From: Yinghuangia seranimata
GTDB taxonomy: Bacteria; Actinomycetota; Actinomycetes; Streptomycetales; Streptomycetaceae
Direction: 5' to 3'
NCBI RefSeq assembly: GCF_029953285.1
Contig: NZ_JASAOI010000060.1
Coordinates: 1-64,000, forward strand
Length of the DNA: 64,000 bases
Shown here: positions 37,031 through 45,756 of the stretch, piece by piece
How positions within the stretch are numbered: position 1 is the stretch's first letter
How the letters are laid out: the number at the start of each line of letters is the position of its first letter
Translations under genes and position numbers: made by a program
Notes under the pieces: model-generated
What the model saw: the letters and a program-made list of their open reading frames with translations, nothing else
Told to the model about the DNA's origin: nothing
Database searches by the model: none

Positions 37031-37435
37031 TCACGCCGAACGGCCGGCCCGCGCCTCCGCCTCGTCCATCGCGGCCGCGACGGCGGCGCCGTGGCGGTCG
37101 ACCCAGTCGCCGAGGGCGAGGATCGGGACCAGCAGGTCCCGTCCCGCCTCGGTCAGCCCGTACTCGACGCGGGGCGGGGCCTCGGCGTAGCGGCGGCGCT
37201 CGACCAGGGCCATGCCCTCCATCCGGCGCAGGGTCTGGGTGAGCATCTTCTGGCTGACGCCGCCGATCCGGACGCGCAGGTCGCCGGGGCGCATAGGGCC
37301 GTCGCGCAGCATGTAGACGACGACCGGCAGCCAGCGGTTGGCGAACAGGTCGGTGCCGAGCCGGGCGGGGCAGTCGGCCTCGAAGTCGCCGTAGGGGGCC
37401 GGCTCCGTGGGCCGCGGCGCGGGTTCGTCGTCCAT
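37031..37435 (-). CDS. HxlR-type winged-helix regulator
   Basis: A 134-residue HTH regulator with the HxlR pattern: CPARLGTDLFANRWLPVVVY, MRPGDLRVRIGGVSQKMLTQ and TLRRMEGMALVERRRY, then YGLTEAGRDLLVPILAL. The conserved N-terminal cysteine (Cys22) is the redox- or electrophile-sensing position in HxlR proteins such as HypR and YodB. It is divergent from the NADP-binding reductase 120 bp away, a typical pair of sensor and detoxifying enzyme. The start at 37435 (MDDEP) is chosen. Confidence 0.88.
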   Translation of the reverse strand: MDDEPAPRPTEPAPYGDFEADCPARLGTDLFANRWLPVVVYMLRDGPMRPGDLRVRIGGVSQKMLTQTLRRMEGMALVERRRYAEAPPRVEYGLTEAGRDLLVPILALGDWVDRHGAAVAAAMDEAEARAGRSA

Positions 37436-37554
37436 GCGTCCCACTCTGCCTCTCCCGTTGCGCACCTTGGGGTGCCTGTCGGCTTTCCTACCGTGCTCTG
37501 CGAGGCGCGGCGGGGCAACCGCCGTGCGCGGAACGGACGTACGGAGTGGACATC

Positions 37555-38226
37555 ATGCGAGTGGGAATCCTCGGCGCGGGCGCGATGGCGGAGGCGCTCG
37601 GCGGCGGTTGGGTGAAGGCGGGCCACGAGGTGCTCATCGGCGCGCGGGACGCCGAGCGGGCCGCGGAGCTCGCGGCGGGCGTCGGGGCGCGGGCCGGGAC
37701 GCTGCGGGAGGCCGCCGGGTTCGGCGACGTCGTGCTGCTGGCGGTCCCGACATCGGCGACAGCGGACGTGCTGGCCGCGGCGGGCGCGGCCGACGGCGTG
37801 CTGGACGGCCGCACGGTCGTCGATTGCACGAACGCGTTCGTGCCGGACGAGGCCGCGGCGGAGGGCGGGCCGGTGTCGTTCGTGCTGTCGGAGGACGCGG
37901 TGGCCGAGCGGGTCGCCCGGCTGGTGCCGGGCGCCGACGTGGTGAAGGCGTTCAACCTGTGCGCGGCCGAGGTGTGGGCGGGCCCGCGACGGGACTTCGA
38001 GGGCCGGGCGCTCGCCGTGCCGCTGTGCGGCGACGCCCCGGACGCCGTGTCGAGGGTCGCGGGCCTGGCCCGCGACCTGGGCCTCGACCCGCTGCCGGCG
38101 GGCGGGCTGGCCCGCGCGAAGTACCTCGAGGCGACGTCGGTGTTCGTGGTCGGCCTGTGGTTCGGCGGGCACGACGCGCGGGCGGCCTTCCCGCCGCTGG
38201 AGGCGGCGTTCGCCGAGGTCGACTGA
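37555..38226 (+). CDS. NAD(P)-binding reductase, F420-dependent NADP oxidoreductase-like
   Basis: A 223-residue Rossmann protein of the NADPH:F420 reductase / pyrroline-5-carboxylate reductase-like type: MRVGILGAGAMAEALGGGW at the N-terminus (GxGxMA), VVLLAVPTSATADVL, VVKAFNLCAAEVWAGPRR, and CGDAPDAVSRVAGLARDLG near the C-terminus. The cofactor-binding half is clear, the substrate is not. ATG at 37555 has GGAG eight nt upstream; GTG at 37546 is also in frame. It is the likely target of the divergent HxlR regulator. Confidence 0.82.
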   Translation: MRVGILGAGAMAEALGGGWVKAGHEVLIGARDAERAAELAAGVGARAGTLREAAGFGDVVLLAVPTSATADVLAAAGAADGVLDGRTVVDCTNAFVPDEAAAEGGPVSFVLSEDAVAERVARLVPGADVVKAFNLCAAEVWAGPRRDFEGRALAVPLCGDAPDAVSRVAGLARDLGLDPLPAGGLARAKYLEATSVFVVGLWFGGHDARAAFPPLEAAFAEVD

Positions 38227-38230
38227 GCGG

Positions 38231-39664
38231 CTACGCCGCCTTCGGGCGCACGCGCGGCCCGACGAACAGGCCGAGCAGCGCGACGCCGAGCATCGTCAGG
38301 TAGATGACGGCGAACGCCCGGGAGTCGTGCCCCTCACCGTGCCGGAGCGCCGCGAACAACGCGGCGCCGAGCGAGGTGAGGACGATGTTGCCGAGCGCGT
38401 CGCAGACCTGGAGCGCCGACGAGTTCCCGCCCGCCTCCTCGGGGGCGGACAACTCGAGCGTCAGCGTGCCGACGGCCGACATCGCCAGGCCCATGCCGAG
38501 GCCGCCGACCAGCCAGGCGGGCATCACGATGTACGGGGTGACGCCCGGCACCACGGCGAGTGTCGCCCCGCCGATCCCGCACGCCACCAGCACGAACCCG
38601 ACGGTGACCAGGTACGGGCGGCGGGCCGCCGACGTGCGGCCCTGCAGCCACGACCCGGTCGCCCAGGACAGCGCCCCGGTCGTCAGCGTGACACCGGCCT
38701 TCGTCAACGAGAAGCCGTGCTCGTTCACGAGCATGAGAGGGACGAACGACTCGGTCGCGAAGAACGCCCCGGCCAGCACGCCGCGCGACAGGATCACGGC
38801 GGGCAGGCCGCGGGCGGCGCGCAGAGTGCCGCGGGGCAGCAGCTTCGGGACGGTCGGGATCATGATCGCGAGGCCCGCCGCGAGGAGGACGCCGCCGAGG
38901 ACGGTCAGGTGCTGGCCGCCGTACTGGAGGAGTCCCGCACCGGCCGCGGCGGCGGTGGCGGCGAGCAGGCGGCCGCGGTCGAGGCGCTTGGGGCCGTCGG
39001 CGTCCGGGGCCTCGAGGCGACCCAGCTGCGGGACGATCGCCGCCAGCGGCAGCACGACGAGCGCCGGGATCGCGAGGAACACCCAGCGCCAGCCCAGGTT
39101 GTCGGTCACGACGCCGGCGACGGGCGGCCCGACGATCGACGGCAGCACCCACGCGGACGCGAACGCCGAGAAGACCTTCGGGCGTATCGAGTCCGGGTAG
39201 GCGCGGCCCGCGACGACGTACAGCGCGACGATGACCAGCCCCCCGCCGAAGCCCTGAACCGCGCGCCCGAGCACGAACGGCCACATGCTCTGCGCCGTGC
39301 CGGAGACCACGAGCCCGGCCGCGAACGCGCCGATCCCCCCGAGCAGCGGCACCCGGGGCCCGCGCGCGTCGCACCACAGCCCGGAGAACACCATCGCGAC
39401 GAGGCTGGTGGTGAAGTACGACGAGAAGGCCAGCCCGTAGAGCGACACCCCGTCGAGCGCCTTGACCGCGTCGGGCATCGCCGTGCCGACGGCCATCGCC
39501 TCGAACGCGATGAGCAGCACGACGCAGACGATGCCGAGGGTGAGCGCCCGGTACGGCGGAGTGAGCACCCCGGGCGCCGCCGCGCCGGACGGGGTCGCGC
39601 CGGCGGACGCGTCGACGGAGGCGGCGGCGCCTGTGGATTCCTCACCCTTGTCCAGCAAAGTCAC
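38231..39664 (-). CDS. MFS transporter (DHA2-like drug exporter)
   Basis: A 477-residue major facilitator protein with about 14 transmembrane segments. The signature GVCVVLLIAFEAMAVGTAMP and FSGLWCDARGPRVPLLGG lie at the N-terminus; GRAVQGFGGGLVIVALYVVA marks motif C-like repeats of the exporter family. The first 35 residues are a Ser/Ala-rich cytoplasmic tail. It may export drugs or metabolites; no regulator is adjacent except the HxlR pair on the other side of the 37555 gene, which converges on it with a 4-bp gap. Confidence 0.88.
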   Translation of the reverse strand: MTLLDKGEESTGAAASVDASAGATPSGAAAPGVLTPPYRALTLGIVCVVLLIAFEAMAVGTAMPDAVKALDGVSLYGLAFSSYFTTSLVAMVFSGLWCDARGPRVPLLGGIGAFAAGLVVSGTAQSMWPFVLGRAVQGFGGGLVIVALYVVAGRAYPDSIRPKVFSAFASAWVLPSIVGPPVAGVVTDNLGWRWVFLAIPALVVLPLAAIVPQLGRLEAPDADGPKRLDRGRLLAATAAAAGAGLLQYGGQHLTVLGGVLLAAGLAIMIPTVPKLLPRGTLRAARGLPAVILSRGVLAGAFFATESFVPLMLVNEHGFSLTKAGVTLTTGALSWATGSWLQGRTSAARRPYLVTVGFVLVACGIGGATLAVVPGVTPYIVMPAWLVGGLGMGLAMSAVGTLTLELSAPEEAGGNSSALQVCDALGNIVLTSLGAALFAALRHGEGHDSRAFAVIYLTMLGVALLGLFVGPRVRPKAA

Positions 39665-39915
39665 CCGGACAGCCTAAGTGCGCCCCGCAACCGGATTTAA
39701 CCGGTCAGAGATCGATCATTCTCGATCACCGGCATCGCCCGAGCCCGCGCGCTCAGGCGACGGAGCTACGCCCGCCCTCGGCGGCGTCACCCCCGGCATC
39801 AGGGCTGTGCGCCGTGAAGACGAAGGTCGCGTCGTCGCCGTCCAGGTCGATCGCCGACGACGCGTCGAGCGCCTTGGCCGACCGGGTGAGCAGTAGTTCA
39901 GCCGCGCCGCTCGCG

Positions 39916-42156
39916 TCAGTTCGTCGGGGCTGCTCCTGCGGCGACGTCGCGGGGGCGGAGGGGGAGGGTCGGGAGTTCGGCTCCGGTGGCGGCGCGGACG
40001 GCGGCGGCGATGGCGGCGGGGACCGGGACGGCGGCGGCGTCCGAGAGGCCCTTGGCGCCCAGGTCGACGTCGGGCTGGGGGTCCTCGTGCCAGGCGGCGA
40101 CGCGGACCGGCGGGAGGTCGAGGGCTCCGGGCTGGGCCCACGCGACCGGGCCGTGGAGGCGGGCCGCGCCGAGGTCCTCGACGAGCGCCAGGCCGACCCC
40201 GAGGGCGACGGCGCCCTCGACCCGGGACAGCGCCTGGACCGGGTCCAGGACACGGCCCGCGTCGTAGGCGCCGGTCACGTCGGCGATCCGGACCGCGCCG
40301 GTGTCCGGGTCGACGTCGGCCACCACGCGGCAGGCCGCGAAGGCGAGGACCGGGTAGGCGTCGCCCTGGCCCGCGTCGTCCAGCGGTTCGGTGTGCCGGG
40401 CGCGCGCCGCGCCGGCGGTGGCGGCGACCTCCTGGCCCTCGGTCATGACCGAGGCCGGCAGGTCGACCAGGCCGTCGTACGACACGATGCGGCCGTCGCG
40501 CACGTCGAGCAGCGCCGCCGTCATGCCGTACCGGGCGGCGATCGGCGCCAGCAGCCGCGTCCGGATCTCCCGCACCGCCTGGTGGACGGCGCCCGCGGTC
40601 AGCATCGTGTGCCGGCCGAGCCCGGGCGGTCCGGCACTCGGCAGCGCGGTGCCGGCCGGCAGGACGATGGCGTCCGGGATACCGAGCGCCCGCTCGACGA
40701 TCTGCCGGGCCAGCAGCGTGAAGCCCTGCCCGACCTCGACCGCCGCGCAGGTCACGGTGACGACGCCGTGGTCGAGCCGCACCGTCGCCGTCGACGCCTC
40801 GTCCGCGCCCTCGATGCCCAGCAGCGGCACCAGCCCGACCGCGTACCCGACACCCCGCCGAAGACCCGGCGCGGGCGGCTCGGGCGGCTCCGACGCCTCG
40901 GCCACCGCGCGCAGCAACTCCCCCGCGGGCGCGGGCCCGTCCAGGATCTGGCCGGTGGTCAGCATGGTCCCGGTGCTGAGCGCGTTGCGCAGCCGCAGCT
41001 CGACGGGGTTCATGCCGAGCGCGGCCGCCAGCTTGTCCATCTGGGCCTCGTACGCGAAGCACACCTGCGTCGCGCCCGGCCCGCGCATCGTGCCGGCCGG
41101 CGGGTTGTTGGTGCGCACCGCCCACACGTCCACGGCGGCGTGCTGCACCATGTACGGCCCGGTCGCGCAGCCCGCGAGCCGCCCCACGACCTCGGGCGAA
41201 CTCGTCGCGTACGCACCGCCGTCGAGCAGGATCTGGGCCTCGACGGCGAGCAACCGCCCGTTGCTGTCGGCCCGGTGCGTGTACTTCAGCCGCGCCGCGT
41301 GCCGGTGCCCGCCGCCGGTGAGCGCGTCGGCGCGCTCCACAACGGACTTGACGGGCCGTCCGGTACGCGCGGCAAGCCACGCCACCACCGCCAGCAGCCC
41401 GATGTCCTCGCGTGTGCCCGACGATCCGCCCACACCCGCGGGCATGAGCCGCAGCGCGCCCGGCGCCAACCCGATGCACTGGGCGACCTGGTCGCGGTCG
41501 GAGTGCGGCCACTGCGTGGCGACGTGCAGTTCGACGCCGCCGTCGGCGCACGGCAGCGCGAGCACGGCGTCGGTCGCGGGGTTCGCCTGGTCCTGCGCGG
41601 CGATCTCGTACAGCCCCTCGACGACGATCTCCTGCACCGGAGTTCCGTCGGGGCGGCGCTGCACCGGGCGGCCGTGCCGCAGCGCGATGTGCCGGAAGAC
41701 GTTGCCGTCGGGGTGCAACGGCGCGCTCGCGAAGGCGTGTTCGGGGTCGAGGCGGGCGTCGAGCGGCTCGTAGTCGACGCGCACCGCTTCGGCCGCGCGC
41801 CGGGCCGCGTGCGGGGTCTCGGCGGCGATCGCGACCACCGCCTCGCCGGCGAACCGCACGACGTCGGAGGCGAGCACGGGCCGGTCGGCGACGACCGAGC
41901 CGTGGTAGGCGTCGCCGGGCAGGTCCGCGGCCGTCAGCACCGCGTGCACGCCCGGCACGGCGTACGCCGCCGACGTTTCTATGCCCAGCACACGCGCGTG
42001 TGCGTGCGGCGAACGCACCAGCACGCACCACAGCATGCCGGGCGCCCACAGGTCGGCCGTGTACGTGAACCGGCCCTGCGCCTTGGCCAACGCGTCCGGC
42101 CGCTCGACACGGGAGCGCCGCGCCTCGGGCACCGAGGCCCCCTCGACCACCGTCAC
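39916..42156 (-). CDS. Xanthine dehydrogenase-type molybdopterin-binding subunit
   Basis: A 746-residue Mo-hydroxylase large subunit, with the small domain (RVERPDALAKAQGRFTYTAD, FAGEAVVAIAAETP) and the Mo domain (GVGGSSGTREDIG, MRGPGATQVCFAYEAQMDKL, VTCAAVEVGQGFTLLARQ). Odd: at the place of the catalytic Glu (GVGEPP in xanthine dehydrogenases) it reads GAKGLSDAAAVPVP, so the Glu is Asp, and the usual GGGFG loop is GGSSG. Activity on purines is therefore doubtful. Its GTG start (42156) overlaps the stop of the Fe-S subunit by 4 bp. Confidence 0.85.
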   Translation of the reverse strand: MTVVEGASVPEARRSRVERPDALAKAQGRFTYTADLWAPGMLWCVLVRSPHAHARVLGIETSAAYAVPGVHAVLTAADLPGDAYHGSVVADRPVLASDVVRFAGEAVVAIAAETPHAARRAAEAVRVDYEPLDARLDPEHAFASAPLHPDGNVFRHIALRHGRPVQRRPDGTPVQEIVVEGLYEIAAQDQANPATDAVLALPCADGGVELHVATQWPHSDRDQVAQCIGLAPGALRLMPAGVGGSSGTREDIGLLAVVAWLAARTGRPVKSVVERADALTGGGHRHAARLKYTHRADSNGRLLAVEAQILLDGGAYATSSPEVVGRLAGCATGPYMVQHAAVDVWAVRTNNPPAGTMRGPGATQVCFAYEAQMDKLAAALGMNPVELRLRNALSTGTMLTTGQILDGPAPAGELLRAVAEASEPPEPPAPGLRRGVGYAVGLVPLLGIEGADEASTATVRLDHGVVTVTCAAVEVGQGFTLLARQIVERALGIPDAIVLPAGTALPSAGPPGLGRHTMLTAGAVHQAVREIRTRLLAPIAARYGMTAALLDVRDGRIVSYDGLVDLPASVMTEGQEVAATAGAARARHTEPLDDAGQGDAYPVLAFAACRVVADVDPDTGAVRIADVTGAYDAGRVLDPVQALSRVEGAVALGVGLALVEDLGAARLHGPVAWAQPGALDLPPVRVAAWHEDPQPDVDLGAKGLSDAAAVPVPAAIAAAVRAATGAELPTLPLRPRDVAAGAAPTN

Positions 42157-44396
42157 GGCCGGCCCTCCGCACCCGCGTGCGGCGCAGGCTCGAACACCGA
42201 GCCCGCCGCGTCGACCACGTCCGCCGGACGCTCCGCCGCGACCGCGCACACCGCGGCCACCATGCGGTTCGGACCCGCGCAGCGGCAGGGGTGCCCGGCG
42301 AGCGCGCGGCGCACCGTCGCCTCGTCCGGGTGCGGTATGCGCGCAAGCAGCGCCTGCGCGCTCACGACGACGCCGGGGATGCAGAACCCGCACTGCACGG
42401 CGCCGTGTTCGGCCAGCGCCCGCTGGATCGCGGTGGGCACGCCGTGCTCGGCCAGGCCCTCGACGGTCGTGACGTCGCGGCCGCCGACCGTCGCGGCCGG
42501 CACCAGGCACGCGGCCGCCGGGGCGCCGTCGACCAGCACCGTGCAGGCGCCGCAAACGCCTTGCCCGCAGCCCTCTTTCGCACCGGGGAGGCCGAGGCGT
42601 TCCCGCAGCACGTACAGGAGGCTCTCGCCGATCCAGGCGCTCTCGACGACCTGCACGACGCCGTTGACGCGCATGGGGTACGTGACGACCGGAACGTCCG
42701 GCCCGGCGGGGGCGGGGACGTCCGGAGGACCGAAGGCCGTCTCCCCCAGGGGAGTTCCCGGGATGCCGAACGGCGCCGGGTCGGTCGCGGGACCGGGCGC
42801 GGGCAGGGCCTCGACGGAGACGACCGGCGGCCGCGGCGGGCCGGGATCGGCGGCGGGGTCCCGGGCGGGCGGGGCGTCGAAGTACGGGTCGGCCGGCTGC
42901 GGGAACGGTTCCGCAGCGCGGCGGTACGCGGACCTGGGGTCGACGACCGCCGGCTCGGGCGCGAACTCCCCGTCAGCCGACGGGGTTTCCTCCACACGCG
43001 CCTGCACCTCGGCGGCCTGCGAGGCGGCCACGGCGAACTCGCCGAGCGTCGCACCGGCGATCGAGAGCATGCCGGTGTCGGAGACCGAGGCCGTCGCGCG
43101 GGGCGCGGGCGGGGCCGCCGGTTCGCCGGCCGCGACGGGTTCGGCGTACGTCTCCGGCGCGGGCGGGGCGTACGACGCCTCCGGCGCGACGGGCTCGGCG
43201 TAGGTCTCCTGCGCGACCGGCTCGGCGTACGGCTCGCGGACGTACTCGGGGAACTGCTCCGGGACCGGCTCCGGGACCGGCTCGGCAAACGGCTCGACAG
43301 CCGGTCCCGCGAAAGGCTCCGCCGCGGGCTCGGCCCACCGCTGCGCGAACGCGTCGGGCCGCGGCTCGGCGACCTGCTCCGGCAGCACCGCCGCGTAGAA
43401 CCCCGAGGCGAACGGCGGCGGTTCGGGCGCGGCCTCGGGGTGCCGGGCGGGCTCGGCGAACGGCGGCGGGGCCGGGATCGGATCCGTCAACGGGTCCGGG
43501 GCCGGGGCCGGGGGCGCCGGATCGACGTCCGCCGGAACGAAGTTCACGTAGCCCCCGGCATCGCCCCCGTCGGCCGGGAACGGTGCGTGGAACGCGGGAT
43601 GGGCCTCCACCGGCGGCACGACGTCGTCGAACACCGGCGGCGGGCCGGGCACGGGCTGCCCGAGCCCGATCGGCAGCCGTCCGATCGGTGTCCCGGACGC
43701 GGGCGTCGGCATCGGCGCCGGGTCGGGGTCGGGGGCGTGCGGCGCCTCGGGCAGCACCGCCGAGAAGAACCCCGACTGGAACGCCTCGGGCGCCTGCGCC
43801 GGGGCGGCCTCGTGCGCGGGGTACCCCCACGCCTCAGGCCCGCCGGGCGGCGCCTGGTGGGGCACCACAGGCGCGTTCAGCGGCCCCTGGGGGTAGCCGC
43901 CCCCGGGTACCAATACGGGCGCGTCCGCGGGCCCGTGGCCGTGGCTGTGCACCGGCGCGTAGACGTCCCCGGGGCCCGTGACGGGCAGTCCTTCGAGGTC
44001 GACGGGGAGGCCGGGCTGCTGCTGAGGCACCACGGGCGGGACAACAGGCGGGATGACGGGCGGCACGACCGGCGGCTGAGGCGGCCATCCCCCGCTCGTC
44101 GGCGGCAGCGCGTCCGCCCGCACGGCGGCGATGAACCCGGACTCGTTGCCGTACGCCGACGCGTCGCCGAACCCGTACGGGAGCGCGTCCGGCAGCGGCG
44201 CGGCCTCGCCGAGGCCGGCCGAACCGAGGCTGACGACGCCCCCGGCGTCCGGCGGCACCCCCGGCGTGCCGGGCGCACCGCCGGCACCCGGCCGCGCCGG
44301 ATACCCCTCGGGGCGCGCTTCCTCATGGCCCTCGTCCCGGGTGAACCCCGGTGGCCACGTCCCTTTCGGGGGCGACCCCCCGTCCTCCACGCTCAC
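42153..44396 (-). CDS. 2Fe-2S subunit with 560-residue low-complexity N-terminal extension
   Basis: A 747-residue protein of which only the last 175 residues are a normal xanthine-dehydrogenase Fe-S subunit: cluster I in KEGCGQGVCGACTVLVDG and cluster II in AVQCGFCIPG with HPCRCAG. The first 560 or so residues are Pro/Ala/Glu/Tyr-rich repeats (PEPVPEQFPEYVREPYAEPV, ETYAEPVA), predicted disordered and negatively charged, with no family recognised. Standard subunits are about 160-180 residues. Start is GTG 44396, overlapping the FAD subunit stop by 4 bp (GTGA). An internal start near the Fe-S domain is possible. Confidence 0.85.
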   Translation of the reverse strand: MSVEDGGSPPKGTWPPGFTRDEGHEEARPEGYPARPGAGGAPGTPGVPPDAGGVVSLGSAGLGEAAPLPDALPYGFGDASAYGNESGFIAAVRADALPPTSGGWPPQPPVVPPVIPPVVPPVVPQQQPGLPVDLEGLPVTGPGDVYAPVHSHGHGPADAPVLVPGGGYPQGPLNAPVVPHQAPPGGPEAWGYPAHEAAPAQAPEAFQSGFFSAVLPEAPHAPDPDPAPMPTPASGTPIGRLPIGLGQPVPGPPPVFDDVVPPVEAHPAFHAPFPADGGDAGGYVNFVPADVDPAPPAPAPDPLTDPIPAPPPFAEPARHPEAAPEPPPFASGFYAAVLPEQVAEPRPDAFAQRWAEPAAEPFAGPAVEPFAEPVPEPVPEQFPEYVREPYAEPVAQETYAEPVAPEASYAPPAPETYAEPVAAGEPAAPPAPRATASVSDTGMLSIAGATLGEFAVAASQAAEVQARVEETPSADGEFAPEPAVVDPRSAYRRAAEPFPQPADPYFDAPPARDPAADPGPPRPPVVSVEALPAPGPATDPAPFGIPGTPLGETAFGPPDVPAPAGPDVPVVTYPMRVNGVVQVVESAWIGESLLYVLRERLGLPGAKEGCGQGVCGACTVLVDGAPAAACLVPAATVGGRDVTTVEGLAEHGVPTAIQRALAEHGAVQCGFCIPGVVVSAQALLARIPHPDEATVRRALAGHPCRCAGPNRMVAAVCAVAAERPADVVDAAGSVFEPAPHAGAEGRP

Positions 44397-45223
44397 GCCG
44401 CGAACGCCCTCTCCGCCGCACGCCGCGCCAGTGCGGCGACGACGCGCTGTTCATGGGCCCGCGCCGGGCGCGGGCCGTCTCCCGCCGACAGGCCGTCGGC
44501 GACCATCGCCCCGAACGTGGCGGCGTCCCGCGCGTCCACTGGGTGGCCCGACGCCGGGTCCAGGCGCCCGCTCAGCCACCGCTCCGCGGCGGTCGGCCGC
44601 TCAGCCCCGGGGCGGATCCCGCCGACCGCGCAGCGCACCGTACGCGCGCCCGGGTCGACGACGAGCGCCAGCGTCGCATGGAAGCCGGCCGACACCCGCG
44701 CCTTCAGGAACTCCTGCGGCCCGTGCAGCACCGGCACCCGCACACCCGTGATCAGCTCGCCGGCGCGCAGCTGCGCACCGGGCTCGCCGTCGCACACGAA
44801 CTCACGCACCCCGCCCGCGGAGCGCACCAGCACGGTCGCCTCCAGGGCGGCCAGCACGGGCACCGCGTCGGCCTCCCGGGTGCGGGCGACCAGGTTGCCG
44901 CCGAGCGTGCCCATCATGCGGATCTGCGGCGTCCCGACCTGCCGGGCGGCGGTCGCCAGCGCGGGCACCAGCGCGGCAAGGTCGGGGCCGGCCAGCCGCG
45001 CCCACGTGACGCAGGCGCCGATCAGCGCGTGCCGGCCCTCGAACTGCCACTGGCGCAGCTCGCCGATCCCGGCCAGGCCGAGGAGCGCGCGCGGCCGGAG
45101 CATTCCGGCGTTCACGCGCGGCATCAGGTCGGTGCCGCCCGCTACGGGCAGCGCGGCGGGCTCGCGGGCCAGCGCGTCCACGGCCTCGTCGAGCGAGTGC
45201 GGCAGCAAGATCGCATCGTTCAC
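44393..45223 (-). CDS. FAD-binding subunit of the xanthine dehydrogenase family
   Basis: A 276-residue CoxM/XdhB-type FAD subunit: LPVAGGTDLMPRVNAGMLRP at the N-terminus, QVGTPQIRMMGTLGGNLVAR with the TxGGN flavin motif, and FLKARVSAGFHATLALVVD in the C-terminal CO-dehydrogenase flavoprotein domain. It passes electrons from the Mo and Fe-S centres to FAD. First gene of the three-gene operon (FAD, Fe-S, Mo), all joined by 4-bp overlaps, so subunits are made in fixed ratio. Confidence 0.9.
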   Translation of the reverse strand: MNDAILLPHSLDEAVDALAREPAALPVAGGTDLMPRVNAGMLRPRALLGLAGIGELRQWQFEGRHALIGACVTWARLAGPDLAALVPALATAARQVGTPQIRMMGTLGGNLVARTREADAVPVLAALEATVLVRSAGGVREFVCDGEPGAQLRAGELITGVRVPVLHGPQEFLKARVSAGFHATLALVVDPGARTVRCAVGGIRPGAERPTAAERWLSGRLDPASGHPVDARDAATFGAMVADGLSAGDGPRPARAHEQRVVAALARRAAERAFAA

Positions 45224-45309
45224 AGCGGGACAACGCTACTGCGCCACCCGGGGGACGCGCGGCCGAGTTGCCATACGAACCCGGGCGGGGTGCCCGCGGG
45301 GAACGCCGA

Positions 45310-45340
45310 AGGCGCCGGGGAACCGTGTTCCCCGGCGCCT
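45310..45340 (-). terminator. Hairpin terminator after DUF3039 gene
   Basis: A perfect 14-bp stem, AGGCGCCGGGGAAC with its complement, and loop CGT lies 28 bp after the DUF3039 stop and before the xanthine dehydrogenase operon. No T-run. Confidence 0.75.
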
Positions 45341-45367
45341 CCCGGACCCGCGTGGCGTGCGGTGGGG

Positions 45368-45658
45368 CTACTTGTCGCCGCCCTTGTCGCCGCCGCCCGG
45401 GCCCATGGTCTCGTAGATCTCCTTGCACATGGGGCAGACGGGATACTTCTTGGGGTCGCGGCCCGGCACCCAGACCTTCCCGCACAGCGCGATCACCGGG
45501 GTGCCGGACAGGGCACTCTCCATGATCTTGTCCTTCTGGACGTAATGCGCGAAGCGCTCGTGGTCGCCGTCGCCGTGGGAGACCTGCGGGGTCTCCTCGA
45601 TGAGCGTCCCGGTGCCGGTACCGCGCTCGGGCTCCGGGTAGTCCTGCGGAGTGGTCAT
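45368..45658 (-). CDS. DUF3039 domain protein, zinc-binding candidate
   Basis: A 96-residue actinobacterial protein. The conserved part is HERFAHYVQKDKIMESALSG, TPVIALCGKVWVPGRDPKKY and PVCPMCKEIYETM, giving Cys residues in ALCGK and CPMC and a nearby His, a plausible zinc site. Function unknown; it is widely conserved and usually a neighbour of YqgE or helicase genes. The start at 45658 (MTTPQDYP) is chosen; the shared 55-bp upstream element lies 40 nt away. Confidence 0.85.
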   Translation of the reverse strand: MTTPQDYPEPERGTGTGTLIEETPQVSHGDGDHERFAHYVQKDKIMESALSGTPVIALCGKVWVPGRDPKKYPVCPMCKEIYETMGPGGGDKGGDK

Positions 45659-45698
45659 GTGTCCGATTCTAAGCGGGGCCGGGCAAGCCACCCGTTCG

Positions 45699-45752
45699 GC
45701 CCGCCCGTCGCCCCCCACCGCCCATGTTCGAGTCGCTTCGCTCCCGCCTCTT
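45699..45752 (-). repeat. Shared upstream element, DUF3039 copy
   Basis: On the minus strand it reads GGCGGGAGCGAAGCGACTCG, then AACATGGGCGGTGGGGGG, then CGACGGGCGGGC. It matches the element before clpS (20462-20517) over about 45 of 55 positions and keeps a short hairpin in the same place. It sits 40 nt upstream of the start codon, exactly as in the other copy. Confidence 0.75.
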
Positions 45753-45756
45753 GTAC

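Noticed and set aside
39717-39915. Possible small protein between the MFS gene and the Mo subunit (tail reads SAKALDASSAIDLDGDDATF)
   Set aside because: No start codon or ribosome binding site in frame; it appears only as the tail of a frame that runs antisense-like through the Mo gene.
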